Part shown: positions 29,926 through 38,789 of the stretch, piece after piece
How positions within the stretch are numbered: the stretch's first letter is position 1
Layout: the number at the start of each line of letters is the position of its first letter
DNA from: Zeimonas sp050187175
GTDB taxonomy: Bacteria > Pseudomonadota > Gammaproteobacteria > Burkholderiales > Burkholderiaceae_E
Direction: 5' to 3'
DNA length: 64,000 nucleotides
Assembly (NCBI GenBank): GCA_050187175.1
Contig: JBFWXS010000010.1
Location: 61,596 to 125,595 of the forward strand
Program-made: the position numbers and the translations under genes
Notes under the pieces: model-generated
What the model was told of the DNA's origin: nothing
What the model saw: only the letters and a program-made list of their open reading frames with translations
Database searches by the model: none

Positions 29926-30111
29926 TCAGGCCGTAAGCAGCAGGACGACCCCCAGCGCCGCGGCCCCCAACCCGAAGAAGCGGATCTGGCCGTCACGCAG
30001 CCGCGCGATCTGCTGCACGACCTCACGCCAGCGGCCCGGCATCAGCAGCGGCATCAGGCCTTCGAGGATCAGCAGCAATCCGAAGGCGCGCAGCCAGTCG
30101 TCTCCGGTCAT
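29926..30111 (-). CDS. DUF2065 (YjeT-like) small membrane protein
   Basis: A 61-residue inner-membrane protein with two short helices: WLRAFGLLLILEGLMPLLMP and FFGLGAAALGVVLLL, joined by a charged loop. This is the DUF2065/YjeT family, found directly after hflC in many proteobacteria. The function is unknown, probably linked to the HflKC complex by context only. The ATG at 30109-30111 is chosen because the hydrophobic segment begins right after it. Confidence 0.88.
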   Translation of the reverse strand: MTGDDWLRAFGLLLILEGLMPLLMPGRWREVVQQIARLRDGQIRFFGLGAAALGVVLLLTA

Positions 30112-30151
30112 GGCGGCGCAGCGGCAGCGGCGCGACGTTGCCGGCGCCGCC

Positions 30152-31033
30152 TCAGCGGGCGCGATCGGCCGGAGTGCCGCGGAAGTAGCGGAAGAAATCG
30201 GAAGACGGATCGAGCACCATGATGTCGCTGCGGTTCTGGAACGAGGCCCGGTACGCTTCCAGGCTTCGATAGAACGACGCGAACTCGGGGTTCTGTCCGA
30301 AGGCGCTGGCGAACAGCGCGGCGGCGCGCGCATCGCCCTCGCCCTTGACCCGCTGCGCCTCGCGATAGGCTTCGGCCAGGATCACCTCGCGCTGCCGGTC
30401 GGCATCGGCGCGGATCTTCTCGGATTCGGCCGAACCGGTGGCACGCCGTTCGTTGGCCACCTGCTTGCGCTCGGACTCCATCCGCGCGAACACGCGTTCG
30501 GACACCTCGGGCGCGAAATCGACGCGCTTGAGCCGCACGTCGACGATCTCGACGCCGATCTGCCGCGAATCGTCGTCGACCTTGTTGCGCACGTTGTCGA
30601 CCACCTGATTGCGTGCGCCCGACACCATGTCGGCGACGGTGCGGCGGGCGATCTCGTTGTTCAGCGAATCGCGCAGGCTGCGGTTGATGCGGTCGACCGC
30701 GATCTGCTCGCTGCCGCCCACCGAGCGGATGTACGCGCGAGGATCGACGATCCGCCATTTGACGAAGGTATCTATCATCACGTTCAGCTTCTCGGACGTG
30801 ATGAAGCGATCGCTGTCGGTGGTGTCTATCGTCAGGATGCGCTTGTCGAAATACTCGACGTTCTGGAACGGCGGCGGCAGCTTCAGATGCAGGCCGGGCT
30901 TGTCGATGACCTGGCGGATCTCGCCGAGCGCGAAGACCACCGCGTACTGGCGCTGGTCGACGACGAAGACGCAGGAGACGAACAGCATCAGCGCAATCAG
31001 CAGGCCGATCAGCAGGGAAAACAGTCGGTTCAT
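30152..31033 (-). CDS. hflC: HflC, stomatin-like partner of the FtsH protease
   Basis: A 293-residue bitopic inner-membrane protein with one N-terminal helix (LFSLLIGLLIALMLFVSCVF) and a periplasmic SPFH/Band 7 domain beginning VDQRQYAVVFALGE. It ends in coiled-coil (ARMESERKQVANERRATGSA). HflC and HflK form a large cage around the FtsH protease and modulate membrane-protein turnover. It lies 15 bases after hflK, the normal order. Confidence 0.97.
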   Translation of the reverse strand: MNRLFSLLIGLLIALMLFVSCVFVVDQRQYAVVFALGEIRQVIDKPGLHLKLPPPFQNVEYFDKRILTIDTTDSDRFITSEKLNVMIDTFVKWRIVDPRAYIRSVGGSEQIAVDRINRSLRDSLNNEIARRTVADMVSGARNQVVDNVRNKVDDDSRQIGVEIVDVRLKRVDFAPEVSERVFARMESERKQVANERRATGSAESEKIRADADRQREVILAEAYREAQRVKGEGDARAAALFASAFGQNPEFASFYRSLEAYRASFQNRSDIMVLDPSSDFFRYFRGTPADRAR

Positions 31034-31048
31034 GGCGATGGACTCGTA

Positions 31049-32311
31049 TCAGCGGCTATCGCGGTCGCGGCCGCGCAGCCCTTCGGAGCGCGCGGGCACG
31101 GGCGGCGGCACGTCGCCGGCCGACGCAGCGCCGGCGCGCGGCGCCGATGCGGCGCGCTGGGGATCGCCGCCGGCCTGCTGCATCAGCCGGTCCAGCGGCA
31201 GATACAGCAGGTTGCTGTTCGCACGCGAATCGACGTAGACCTTGCTGGTATTGGTGAAGATCTGCTGCATGGTCTCCAGATAGAGCCGGTCGCGCGTCAC
31301 CTGCGGCGCCTTGCTGTATTCGGCCAGCACCTGGCGGAAGCGGCTCGCATCACCCTCCGCGGTGGCTACGACGCGGTCGCGGTAGCCTTCGGCTTCCTGC
31401 TGCAGCCTGCCGGCCGCGCCGCGTGCACGCGGAATCACGTCATTGGCGTAGGCGCGCCCTTCGTTGATCAGGCGTTCGCGATCCTGAGCGGCCTTGTTCG
31501 CGTCCTCGAAGGCGGCCTGCACCTGCTCGGGCGGCTGCGCCTGCTGGATGGTGACGTCGACGATCGAGATGCCGACCTTGTAGCGGTCGAGCAGCGCCTG
31601 GATCTGCTTGCGCGCGTCAAGCGCTACCTGTTCCTTCTCTTCGTACAGCACCTGGTCGACGCCGGTGCGGCCGACGACTTCGCGCATCGCGGTCTCGGCG
31701 GTCTGGCGCACGATCTCCTCGGGCACGCTGCCGAGGTTGTTCGTGAACAGGTATTCCTTGGCGTCGCCGATCCGGTACTGGACGGTGAACTGCATGTCGA
31801 CGATGCTCTGGTCCTGCGTCAGGATCAGCGACTCGCGCAGCGTCTTGTTGCGGACCGCGTTGCGATAGCCGACCTCGACCGTGCGCAGCCGCTGCACATC
31901 GACGATCTCGTTGCGCTCGATCGGATACGGCAGCCGCCACGTGAAGCCGGCGCGGTCGATCAGCTGCTTGTACTCGCCGAAACGCAGCACCACCGAGGCC
32001 TGCCCTTCCTGCACGATGTAGAAGCCGCTGGCCAGCCACAGCAGCACGGCGATCAGCACGAGCAGGCCGAAACCGGCGCCGGCGCCCTTCATCGACGACG
32101 GGCCGTCGCCGCCCGACGGCGGCTGCGAACCGCCGCCCTGGCGGAACATGCCGTTCAGGCGCCGCTTGAAGTCGCGGTAGATCTCGTCGAGGTCGGGCGG
32201 CCCGTCCTGGCCCGGCCGCTGCGGTGGGCGCTGATCGCCGCCGCCTCCGCCGCCGCCGCGCCCCCAGCCGGGGTCATTCAGTGAAAAGATCGAGCGGACA
32301 GACTTCCACAT
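31049..32311 (-). CDS. hflK: HflK, stomatin-like partner of the FtsH protease
   Basis: A 420-residue bitopic protein. The Gly/Pro/Gln-rich cytoplasmic N-terminus (GWGRGGGGGGGDQRPPQRPG) is typical of HflK. A membrane helix (GFGLLVLIAVLLWLASGFYI, residues ~82-101) and the SPFH domain (VQEGQASVVLRFGEYKQLID) follow. A coiled coil and a polar C-terminus complete the protein. It pairs with HflC around FtsH. It starts 22 bases after hflX. Confidence 0.97.
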   Translation of the reverse strand: MWKSVRSIFSLNDPGWGRGGGGGGGDQRPPQRPGQDGPPDLDEIYRDFKRRLNGMFRQGGGSQPPSGGDGPSSMKGAGAGFGLLVLIAVLLWLASGFYIVQEGQASVVLRFGEYKQLIDRAGFTWRLPYPIERNEIVDVQRLRTVEVGYRNAVRNKTLRESLILTQDQSIVDMQFTVQYRIGDAKEYLFTNNLGSVPEEIVRQTAETAMREVVGRTGVDQVLYEEKEQVALDARKQIQALLDRYKVGISIVDVTIQQAQPPEQVQAAFEDANKAAQDRERLINEGRAYANDVIPRARGAAGRLQQEAEGYRDRVVATAEGDASRFRQVLAEYSKAPQVTRDRLYLETMQQIFTNTSKVYVDSRANSNLLYLPLDRLMQQAGGDPQRAASAPRAGAASAGDVPPPVPARSEGLRGRDRDSR

Positions 32312-32333
32312 AGTCGGAAGAAGAAAAAAGGAT

Positions 32334-33512
32334 TCAGGCCACGTGGCGAGTGCCGTGGTACGAACTCGCGGCGGGTGAAACGCCGATGTCGGAGGGGTCG
32401 TGGTCGCCCGCCTCTACCGGGTGGGTGTCGCCGGGCGCGGCCGAGGGCTGGCGCCAATCATCGACGCGCTGCTCGATGGCGCGGCGCAGCTCGTCGAGAC
32501 CCGCGCCGGTGACCGCGCTGACGCCGACGCGGTCGATCCTACCATAGCGGTCGAGCCCGATCTCCGGCGCCCGCCCGCAGCGGTCGATCTTGTTCTGCAC
32601 CACGATGCGCGGGACCTCGCCCGCGCCGATCTCGTCCAGCACGCGGTCGACCTGCTCGATCTGCTCGTCGCGATCGGCCGCCGAGGCGTCGACCACATGC
32701 AGCAGCAGATCGGCCTCCGCGGTCTCCTCCAGCGTGGCCGTGAAGGCGTCGACCAGCTGGTGCGGCAGGTCGCGCACGAAGCCGACCGTGTCGGAGATCA
32801 CGACCTCGGCACCGCCGGGCAGGCGCAGCTTGCGCGTCAGCGTGTCCAGCGTGGCGAACAGCTGGTCGGCGGCGTAGGTGCCGGCGCCGGTCAGGCGGTT
32901 GAACAGCGTCGACTTGCCGGCATTCGTGTAGCCGACGATGGAAATCGTGAAGGCGGGCCGGCGGTCGCGGGCGCGGCGCCGCGTGCGGCGCTGCTTGCGC
33001 AGCTGCTCGAGCTGGGCGCGCAGCCGCTTGACGCGCACCCACAGCATGCGCCGGTCGAGCTCGATCTGCTTCTCGCCCGGGCCGCCGCGCACGCCGATAC
33101 CGCCGCGCTGCCGCTCCAGGTGCGACCAGCCGCGCACGAGGCGCGCCGACAGGTGCTCGAGGCGCGCCAGCTCGACCTGCAGCTTGCCTTCATGGCTGCG
33201 GGCGCGCTGCGCGAAGATGTCGAGGATGAGGTCAGTGCGGTCGAGCACCTGCAGGTTCCACAGGCGGCCGAGGTTGCGCTGCTGGACCGGGGACAGCTCG
33301 TGATCAAACAGCACGACCTGGATGCCGGTCGACCGGATCAGCTCGCCGAGCTCCTCGGCCTTGCCGCTGCCGATGAACAGCGCGGCGTCCGGACGCGGAC
33401 GGCGGACGATGCGCCGCTCGGCCGGCTCCAGCCCTGCCGAGGCGGCCAGGGCGGCCAGTTCGTCGAGCGAATCGTCAGCGCGGGCGGCGCCGCCGAGGGC
33501 GACGCCGATCAA
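32334..33512 (-). CDS. hflX: GTPase HflX, ribosome-rescue factor (non-ATG start)
   Basis: A ~392-residue GTPase that splits stalled or hibernating 70S ribosomes. The N-terminal HflX domain includes ALFIGSGKAEELGELI and FDHELSPVQQRNLGRLW. A helical arm with RQRGGIGVRGGPGEKQIELD follows. The G domain has the P-loop GYTNAGKSTLFNRL, switch region TLDT, SDTVGFVRDLPHQLV and NKID. The C-terminal tail (Pro/His-rich) is weakly conserved. No ATG is suitably placed: the frame runs back into hfq, and TTG at 33512 is the best candidate, with CTG and upstream codons possible. It lies 29 bases after hfq, as usual. Confidence 0.93.
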   Translation of the reverse strand: MIGVALGGAARADDSLDELAALAASAGLEPAERRIVRRPRPDAALFIGSGKAEELGELIRSTGIQVVLFDHELSPVQQRNLGRLWNLQVLDRTDLILDIFAQRARSHEGKLQVELARLEHLSARLVRGWSHLERQRGGIGVRGGPGEKQIELDRRMLWVRVKRLRAQLEQLRKQRRTRRRARDRRPAFTISIVGYTNAGKSTLFNRLTGAGTYAADQLFATLDTLTRKLRLPGGAEVVISDTVGFVRDLPHQLVDAFTATLEETAEADLLLHVVDASAADRDEQIEQVDRVLDEIGAGEVPRIVVQNKIDRCGRAPEIGLDRYGRIDRVGVSAVTGAGLDELRRAIEQRVDDWRQPSAAPGDTHPVEAGDHDPSDIGVSPAASSYHGTRHVA

Positions 33513-33541
33513 CAGGCACGACAGGGGGGTGGTATTCGCGT

Positions 33542-33778
33542 TCAGCTTTCCGGACTTTCTTGATGGAAGTTGACGGCCCGTCCCGGCACGACCGTGGAGA
33601 TCGCGTGTTTATAGACCATCTGGGTGACGGTATTCCTGAGCAGGACGACATATTGGTCGAACGACTCGATCTGCCCTTGCAATTTGATGCCGTTGACCAG
33701 ATAAATCGAAACGGGCACGTGCTCCTTGCGCAGCAGGTTCAGGAACGGGTCTTGTAGTAGCTGCCCTTTGTTGCTCAT
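33542..33778 (-). CDS. hfq: RNA chaperone Hfq
   Basis: A 78-residue Sm-like protein that forms a hexamer and pairs small RNAs with mRNAs. Sm1 (VSIYLVNGIKLQGQIESFDQ) and Sm2 (YKHAISTVVP) motifs are exact, including the YKHA stretch of the proximal RNA-binding face. The C-terminal tail is short (9 residues), as in other Burkholderiales. CGGAGT lies before the ATG. It is placed between der and hflX, so the order der-hfq-hflX-hflK-hflC is complete. Confidence 0.98.
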   Translation of the reverse strand: MSNKGQLLQDPFLNLLRKEHVPVSIYLVNGIKLQGQIESFDQYVVLLRNTVTQMVYKHAISTVVPGRAVNFHQESPES

Positions 33779-33938
33779 GGCGACTCCGGTTTGTAGATGT
33801 ATTGGCCGTCTTTTTGGGGTCTGCGCCCCATCGACGGCGATGACGTCCGCGCCTCCGCGTCGTCAACTCTATCTCAAATTGGGCCGATCGCCGAGATTTC
33901 CAGTGCCCGCCCGGGCGGCCCGGCCGACGGCCGGCGCG

Positions 33939-35595
33939 TCAGCGCGGGTTGGCGTACGGATTCGCGCCGGTGCGGAATTCGATGCGCATCGGGGTGCCGG
34001 TCAGCTCGAACTTGTCGCGGAACCAGGACTCCAGATAGCGGCGGTAGCCGTCGGAGATCTGGTCCAGCGAGGTGCCGTGGATGACCACGATAGGCGGATT
34101 CTGCCCGCCCTGGTGCGCATAGCGCAGCTTGGGCCGGATCGGCCCGCGGCGCGGCGGCGCCTGCCGCTCGACCGCCTCGTGCAGCGCCCGCGTCAGCCGC
34201 GGCGTCGACAGCTTGCTCATCGCGGCGCGATAAGCCTCGTCGACCGAGCGCATCAGCGCGCCGACGCCGAAGCCCCGGCGCGCGGAGATGAAATGGACCT
34301 GCGCGAAGCGCAGGAAATACAGCTTTCGCTCCATCTCAGACTTCACGCGCTGGCGCATCGTCTCGTCGGCCAGATCCCATTTGTTGACGGCGATCACCAG
34401 CGCCCTGCCCGCTTCGAGGATGTAGCCGGCGATGGTCGCGTCCTGGTCGGACACCGGCTCGCCCGCGTCCAGCATCAGCACGCAGACGTTGCAGTCCTCT
34501 ATCGCCTGCAGCGTCTTGACGACCGAGAACTTCTCGACCATGTCGGTGACCTTGCCGCGCCGGCGCAGCCCGGCCGTGTCCACCAGCGTGTACGGCTTGC
34601 CGCCGCGCTCGAAGTCGATCGCCACCGAGTCGCGCGTGGTGCCCGGCTGGTCGAAGGCGATCAGCCGCTCTTCGCCGAGCAGCGTGTTGATCAGCGTGGA
34701 CTTGCCGGCGTTGGGGCGGCCNNNNNNNNNNNNNNNNNNNNNNNNNNNNNNNNNNNNNNNNNNNNNNNNNNNNNNNNNNNNNNNNNNNNNNNNNNNNNNN
34801 NNNNNNNNNNNNNNNNNNNNNGGGTTCGGCGGGTTCGGCGGGTTCGGGGTCGGCGGCGGTGTCGGCCTCCGTACCGGTGGGGGCATCGGCATCGGCCTGA
34901 CCCTCCGGCTCGGCCCCCTCCGCCATCGCCCTGTCTGCGATCGTCCCGTTCACGGTCGCCTCACCTGCGGTCGCCCCACCTGCGGTCGCCCCACCTGCGG
35001 TCGCCCCGCCTGCGGTTGCCCCGTCTGTGATCGCCCCGTCTACGGTCGCCACCTCCGCAATCGCCGCGTCCGCCGCCGCCTCCGCGCCAATCTCGGCGAG
35101 GGCCGGCTCCAGCGCCAGCTCCAGCAGATCGCGGACGCCGTCGCCATGCGCCGCGGAAACCGCGTATGGCGTGCCCAGCCCCAGTTCGTGGAATTCGGCC
35201 GCCACCTGCTCGCGCGGCATGCCTTCGGTCTTGTTGACCGCCAGCAGGACGTTGCGCGCCGTGCGGCGCAGCTCGCGCGCGATCTCGCGATCGTGCGGCG
35301 TCAGCCCCTCGCGGCCGTCGACGATGAAGACCACGACGTCGGCCTCGATCACCGCCTGGCGGGTCTGCCGCGCCATTTCGGCGGCGATGCCGCCCTTGGC
35401 GACCGGCTCGAAGCCGCCGCTGTCGACGACGATGAACGGATGCTCGCCGTAGCGCCCGCGGCCGTACTGGCGGTCGCGCGTCAGCCCCGGCACGTCGGCG
35501 ACCAGCGCCGACCGGCTGCGCGTCAGCCGGTTGAACAGCGTCGACTTGCCGACGTTGGGCCGGCCCACGAGGGCCAGTACCGGCAGCCGCGCCAT
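33939..35595 (-). CDS. der: Ribosome-assembly GTPase Der (EngA) with expanded linker, gap inside
   Basis: A double-GTPase needed for 50S assembly. The first G domain (residues 1-170) has GRPNVGKSTLFNRLT, DSGG and NKTEG. The second begins right after the gap with GRPNAGKSTLINTLLGEE and has DTAGLRRRGK and NKWD. The C-terminal KH-like domain is intact. The linker is greatly expanded: pentapeptide repeats (GGATA-type, 34931-35065), then Glu/Pro/Ala repeats running into the gap (34722-34821). With exactly 100 N the two halves are out of frame (total length 1657 bases), so the true missing length must be a multiple of 3. It starts 4 bases after bamB. Confidence 0.93.
34722..34821. other. 100-N assembly gap in der
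   Basis: The right edge is a 9-base repeat (GGGTTCGGC) coding for EPA-type tripeptides on the minus strand. A length of 100 breaks the der frame, which shows that the N count is a placeholder. Confidence 0.9.
34931..35065. repeat. About nine 15-bp tandem units in the Der linker
   Basis: Consecutive 15-base units of the type CCACCTGCGGTCGCC; the two at 34976-35005 are identical and those further out are degenerate. On the minus strand they encode GGATA-like pentapeptides. There are no spacers, so this is a minisatellite and not a CRISPR array. Confidence 0.88.
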
Positions 35596-35599
35596 GCCA

Positions 35600-36745
35600 T
35601 CAGTCCGCGCGCACGGCGTACAGCGCGCCGGCAGCAGTCTGGATGACGGCCAGGTCGCCGGCGGCCACCGGCGCGCCGGCGATCCGCGAGCCGTCGGTGG
35701 TGGCGCGCGCCTGCAGCGCGCCGTCGTCGCGCGACAGCACATGCAGCAGGCCCTGCGCGTCGCCGACGATGACGCGCCGCGGCGTCAGCAGCGGCGCCGA
35801 CAGCACGCGCTGGCGCAGCTTGTCCTGGCGCCAGACGCTGGCGCCGGAGCGCGAATAGCCGTGGACGTCGCCGCGCTCGTCGACCGCCACCAGCAGCCGG
35901 CCATCCAGGTCGAAGCCCGACGGCGACGACAGCTCGCGCGCCCAGGCGGTGCGGCCGTTGCCAGTCTCGAAGCAGGCCAGGCGCCCCTGGAACGTGGCGG
36001 CGCAGACTTCGCGGCCGCTGACCAGCGGCGAGCCGACGACGTCGCTGATGCGCTCGATCTCGTTCGATCCCTTGGGCGTGGCCACCGCCGCTTCCCAGCG
36101 CAGCGCGCCGGTCTCCAGCGACAGCGCGACCAGGCGCCCGCCGGGCAGTCCGACGTAGGCGGTGGTGGCGTCGATCGCGTTCAGCGAGGTCTGCCGCAGC
36201 ACCAGCGGCGGATTCTGCCTTTGGAAGGTCCAGCGGCGCCGGCCGCTGTCGGTCTCCACCGCCAGCACGCGGTTGTCGCTGGTGCGGACGATGACGACGC
36301 CGAGCGCGACGACAGGCACCGACGTCGCTTCGGCGCCAATCTGCATCGTCCACTTCGGCGCCCCGTCGCGCGTCAGCGCGATCAGCGTGCCGTCGCGCGC
36401 AGCGACCACCACCGTCTCGCCGTCGCTGCCGGCGCCGGCGATCAGCGGCTTGCCGACCTGCTGGCGCCAGATCTCGCGGCCGCTGCGTGCGTCGGCGCGC
36501 AGCACCGTGCCGTCGCGCGCGGCCGCCCAGATGCTGTCCGCAATGAAGGTCGGCTGAAAGCCCAGTCCGGCGCCGCGCAGCGGCCGCGTCCAGGCGATGG
36601 GCAGCGCGGCGGCCGGCGGCAGCTCGGGCAGCTTGGGCTTGGACGACGACCAGGGCCAGATGCCGCAGCCGCCAGCACCCAGCGGCAGCGCGGCAATGGC
36701 CAGGCCGCGCAGCAGCCGGCGGCGTTGCAGATGCGGGCCGATCAT
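35600..36745 (-). CDS. bamB: Outer-membrane assembly lipoprotein BamB
   Basis: A 381-residue lipoprotein of the BAM complex that inserts beta-barrel proteins in the outer membrane. The signal peptide has an RRRLLRGLAIAAL stretch and lipobox GAGGC near residue 27. The mature part is an eight-bladed PQQ-type propeller with repeated AxDGxLxALxxxTG-like strands (VVVAARDGTLIALTRDGAPK, LPGGRLVALSLETGALRWEA). Length is as expected. It lies between yfgM and der, the conserved order. Confidence 0.96.
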   Translation of the reverse strand: MIGPHLQRRRLLRGLAIAALPLGAGGCGIWPWSSSKPKLPELPPAAALPIAWTRPLRGAGLGFQPTFIADSIWAAARDGTVLRADARSGREIWRQQVGKPLIAGAGSDGETVVVAARDGTLIALTRDGAPKWTMQIGAEATSVPVVALGVVIVRTSDNRVLAVETDSGRRRWTFQRQNPPLVLRQTSLNAIDATTAYVGLPGGRLVALSLETGALRWEAAVATPKGSNEIERISDVVGSPLVSGREVCAATFQGRLACFETGNGRTAWARELSSPSGFDLDGRLLVAVDERGDVHGYSRSGASVWRQDKLRQRVLSAPLLTPRRVIVGDAQGLLHVLSRDDGALQARATTDGSRIAGAPVAAGDLAVIQTAAGALYAVRAD

Positions 36746-37380
36746 GCGGCCCCCGCCCCCAGCGAATCGAGCTTGAGCTGGATCAGGTTGCGCACCGGGC
36801 TGTTGCCCGGCAGCTTGCCGAGCGCTTCCTGGTAGGCGGCGCGCGCCTGTTCGAGATTGCCGGCGGCGACCAGCAGATCGCCGCGCCGGTCGGCGTATTC
36901 GGAGGCGAACGGCCCGGCCACCTGCACCTCGAGCACCTTCAGCCCTTCGTCGAAGGCCTTCTCGTCGAGCAGGACAGTGGCCAGCCGCAGCCGCGCCGCA
37001 TGCCGGAACTCGTCATTGCTCGCATTGTCGATCGCCCAGCGCAGCGGCACCTTCGCCGCCTTGCCGTCGCCGGACTCCAGATACGCGCGAGCGGCCACCA
37101 GCGCCGCCATGCCGCCGTAGACGCTGCGGCCGTGCCGGTCGAACAGCACGCCCGCGCTGTCGCGCACCTTGGCCATGTCCTTGGCTTCGGCCGCCAGCAG
37201 AAGCTGGTGGTAGGCGGTGGCCGCCTCCTGCGCCTGGCTGGTCTGGTAGCGCTTCCAGAGGCCCCAGCCCGCCGTGGCCAGCGCCACCGCGATCACCAGC
37301 GTCAGGATGAAATTGCCGTATTTCTTCCAGAACTCACGCAGATTCTCGATCTGTTCCTGTTCTTCGAGGTCGTAGGCCAT
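36742..37380 (-). CDS. yfgM: YfgM-type tetratricopeptide membrane protein
   Basis: A 212-residue protein with a cytoplasmic start (MAYDLEEQEQIENLREFWKK), one membrane helix (NFILTLVIAVALATAGWGLW, residues ~23-42) and a periplasmic TPR-like domain. In E. coli YfgM (AncB) works next to SecYEG and PpiD with outer-membrane chaperones. It overlaps bamB by 4 bases and follows hisS after 52 bases. Confidence 0.94.
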   Translation of the reverse strand: MAYDLEEQEQIENLREFWKKYGNFILTLVIAVALATAGWGLWKRYQTSQAQEAATAYHQLLLAAEAKDMAKVRDSAGVLFDRHGRSVYGGMAALVAARAYLESGDGKAAKVPLRWAIDNASNDEFRHAARLRLATVLLDEKAFDEGLKVLEVQVAGPFASEYADRRGDLLVAAGNLEQARAAYQEALGKLPGNSPVRNLIQLKLDSLGAGAA

Positions 37381-37432
37381 CGCCTGTCATTTCCCTGTTT
37401 GCTTGCTGCGCGGCGCCGTTCGCCGCGATCGA

Positions 37433-38767
37433 TCAATCCGCCGTCATCAGCCCGATCACCGCATCGGTGAGTTGCTCCAAGGCAACCGTCCGCTGCGCCG
37501 GCGGCGCGCCATCACCGGCCGCGGCTCCGGTCCGCAGCGGCTTCACCGAGACCTCGCCGCGCGCCAGCTCGTCGACGCCGATGATCACGGCCAGCTGCGC
37601 ACCGCTGGCATCGGCACGCTTGAACTGCGACTTGAAGCTGCCGCCGCCGCAATGTAGCAGGACGTCGAGGCCGGCGTCGCGCAAGCGCTCGGCGGCCTGC
37701 AGCGCCGCGGTCAGCGTCTCGTCGCCGTGGTGGACGACGTAGAGCTCGCACTGCGGCGCCTCGCCGCCGTCGCCGTGGGCGCGCAGCAGCTCCAGCACGC
37801 GCTCGACGCCCATCGCGAAGCCGCAGGCCGGCGCCGGCTTGCCGCCGAGCATCTCGATCAGCGGATCGTAGCGCCCGCCGCCGCAGATCGTCAGCGGCGT
37901 GCCGCCGATGTCGGCGACCCATTCGAACACGGTGAGATTGTAGTAGTCCAGCCCGCGCACCAGCCGCGGATTGATGCGGAACGGCAGGTTCTGCGATTTC
38001 AGCAACGCCTGCAGGCGTTCGAAATGGGCCAGCGACTCGGCGCCGAGGTGGTCGATCAGCTTCGGCGCCGCGTCGACCAGCGCCTGCATGGCCGGATTCT
38101 TGGTATCGAGGATGCGCAGCGGATTGGCATGCAGCCGGCGCTGCGCGTCGGCATCGAGCTGCTCGCGATGCGCCTCGAAATAGGCGATCAGCGCCTCGCG
38201 GTGCGCGCGCCGCTCGTGCGCCGCGCCCAGCGTGTTGATCTCGAGCCGCACGCCGGGCAGTTGCAGCTCGTCCCACAGCCGCTGGCACAGCAGGATGACC
38301 TCGGCGTCGGCATCGGGACCCGCCAGTCCCAGCGCCTCGGCGCCGACCTGGTGGAACTGCCGGTAGCGCCCCTTCTGCGGACGCTCGTGGCGGAACATCG
38401 GACCGGCGTACCACAGCCGCTTGGGACCGTCGTACAGCAGGTTGTGCTCGATCACCGCGCGCACGACGCCGGCCGTGTTCTCGGGCCGCATCGTCAGCTG
38501 CTCGCCGTTCAGCGAGTCGGTGAACGAATACATCTCCTTCTCGACGATGTCGGTGACTTCGCCGATGCCGCGCACGAACAGCCGCGTGTGCTCGACGATG
38601 GGCGTGCGGATCTGCCGGTAGCCGTAGGCGCGCATCGCGCCGGCCACGGCTTCCTCGAAGCGGCGCCACAGCGGTTCATCGGCGGGCAGCACGTCGTTCA
38701 TGCCGCGCACGCCGTGCAGCTTCTCCGGCTGCGAAGTCTTGGGGGGAGTCGGTGAATCCATCTTCAT
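37433..38767 (-). CDS. hisS: Histidyl-tRNA synthetase
   Basis: A 444-residue class II synthetase charging tRNA-His. Motif 2 is in YAGPMFRHERPQKGRYRQFH, the histidine loops are LVRGLDYYNLTVFEW and GGGRYDPLIEMLGG, and motif 3 is GFAMGVERVLELL. A C-terminal anticodon-binding domain follows (from ~residue 345). The start is the ATG AAG ATG pair; the first ATG is used. The tail after ELARGEVSVKPL has a small Ala/Gly insertion. It comes 22 bases after ispG. Confidence 0.97.
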   Translation of the reverse strand: MKMDSPTPPKTSQPEKLHGVRGMNDVLPADEPLWRRFEEAVAGAMRAYGYRQIRTPIVEHTRLFVRGIGEVTDIVEKEMYSFTDSLNGEQLTMRPENTAGVVRAVIEHNLLYDGPKRLWYAGPMFRHERPQKGRYRQFHQVGAEALGLAGPDADAEVILLCQRLWDELQLPGVRLEINTLGAAHERRAHREALIAYFEAHREQLDADAQRRLHANPLRILDTKNPAMQALVDAAPKLIDHLGAESLAHFERLQALLKSQNLPFRINPRLVRGLDYYNLTVFEWVADIGGTPLTICGGGRYDPLIEMLGGKPAPACGFAMGVERVLELLRAHGDGGEAPQCELYVVHHGDETLTAALQAAERLRDAGLDVLLHCGGGSFKSQFKRADASGAQLAVIIGVDELARGEVSVKPLRTGAAAGDGAPPAQRTVALEQLTDAVIGLMTAD

Positions 38768-38789
38768 AGGCGCGGTGCGGATCGGCGCG

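Noticed and set aside
34931..35065. Possible CRISPR-like array
   Set aside because: Direct 15-bp units without spacers, in frame inside der; a minisatellite.
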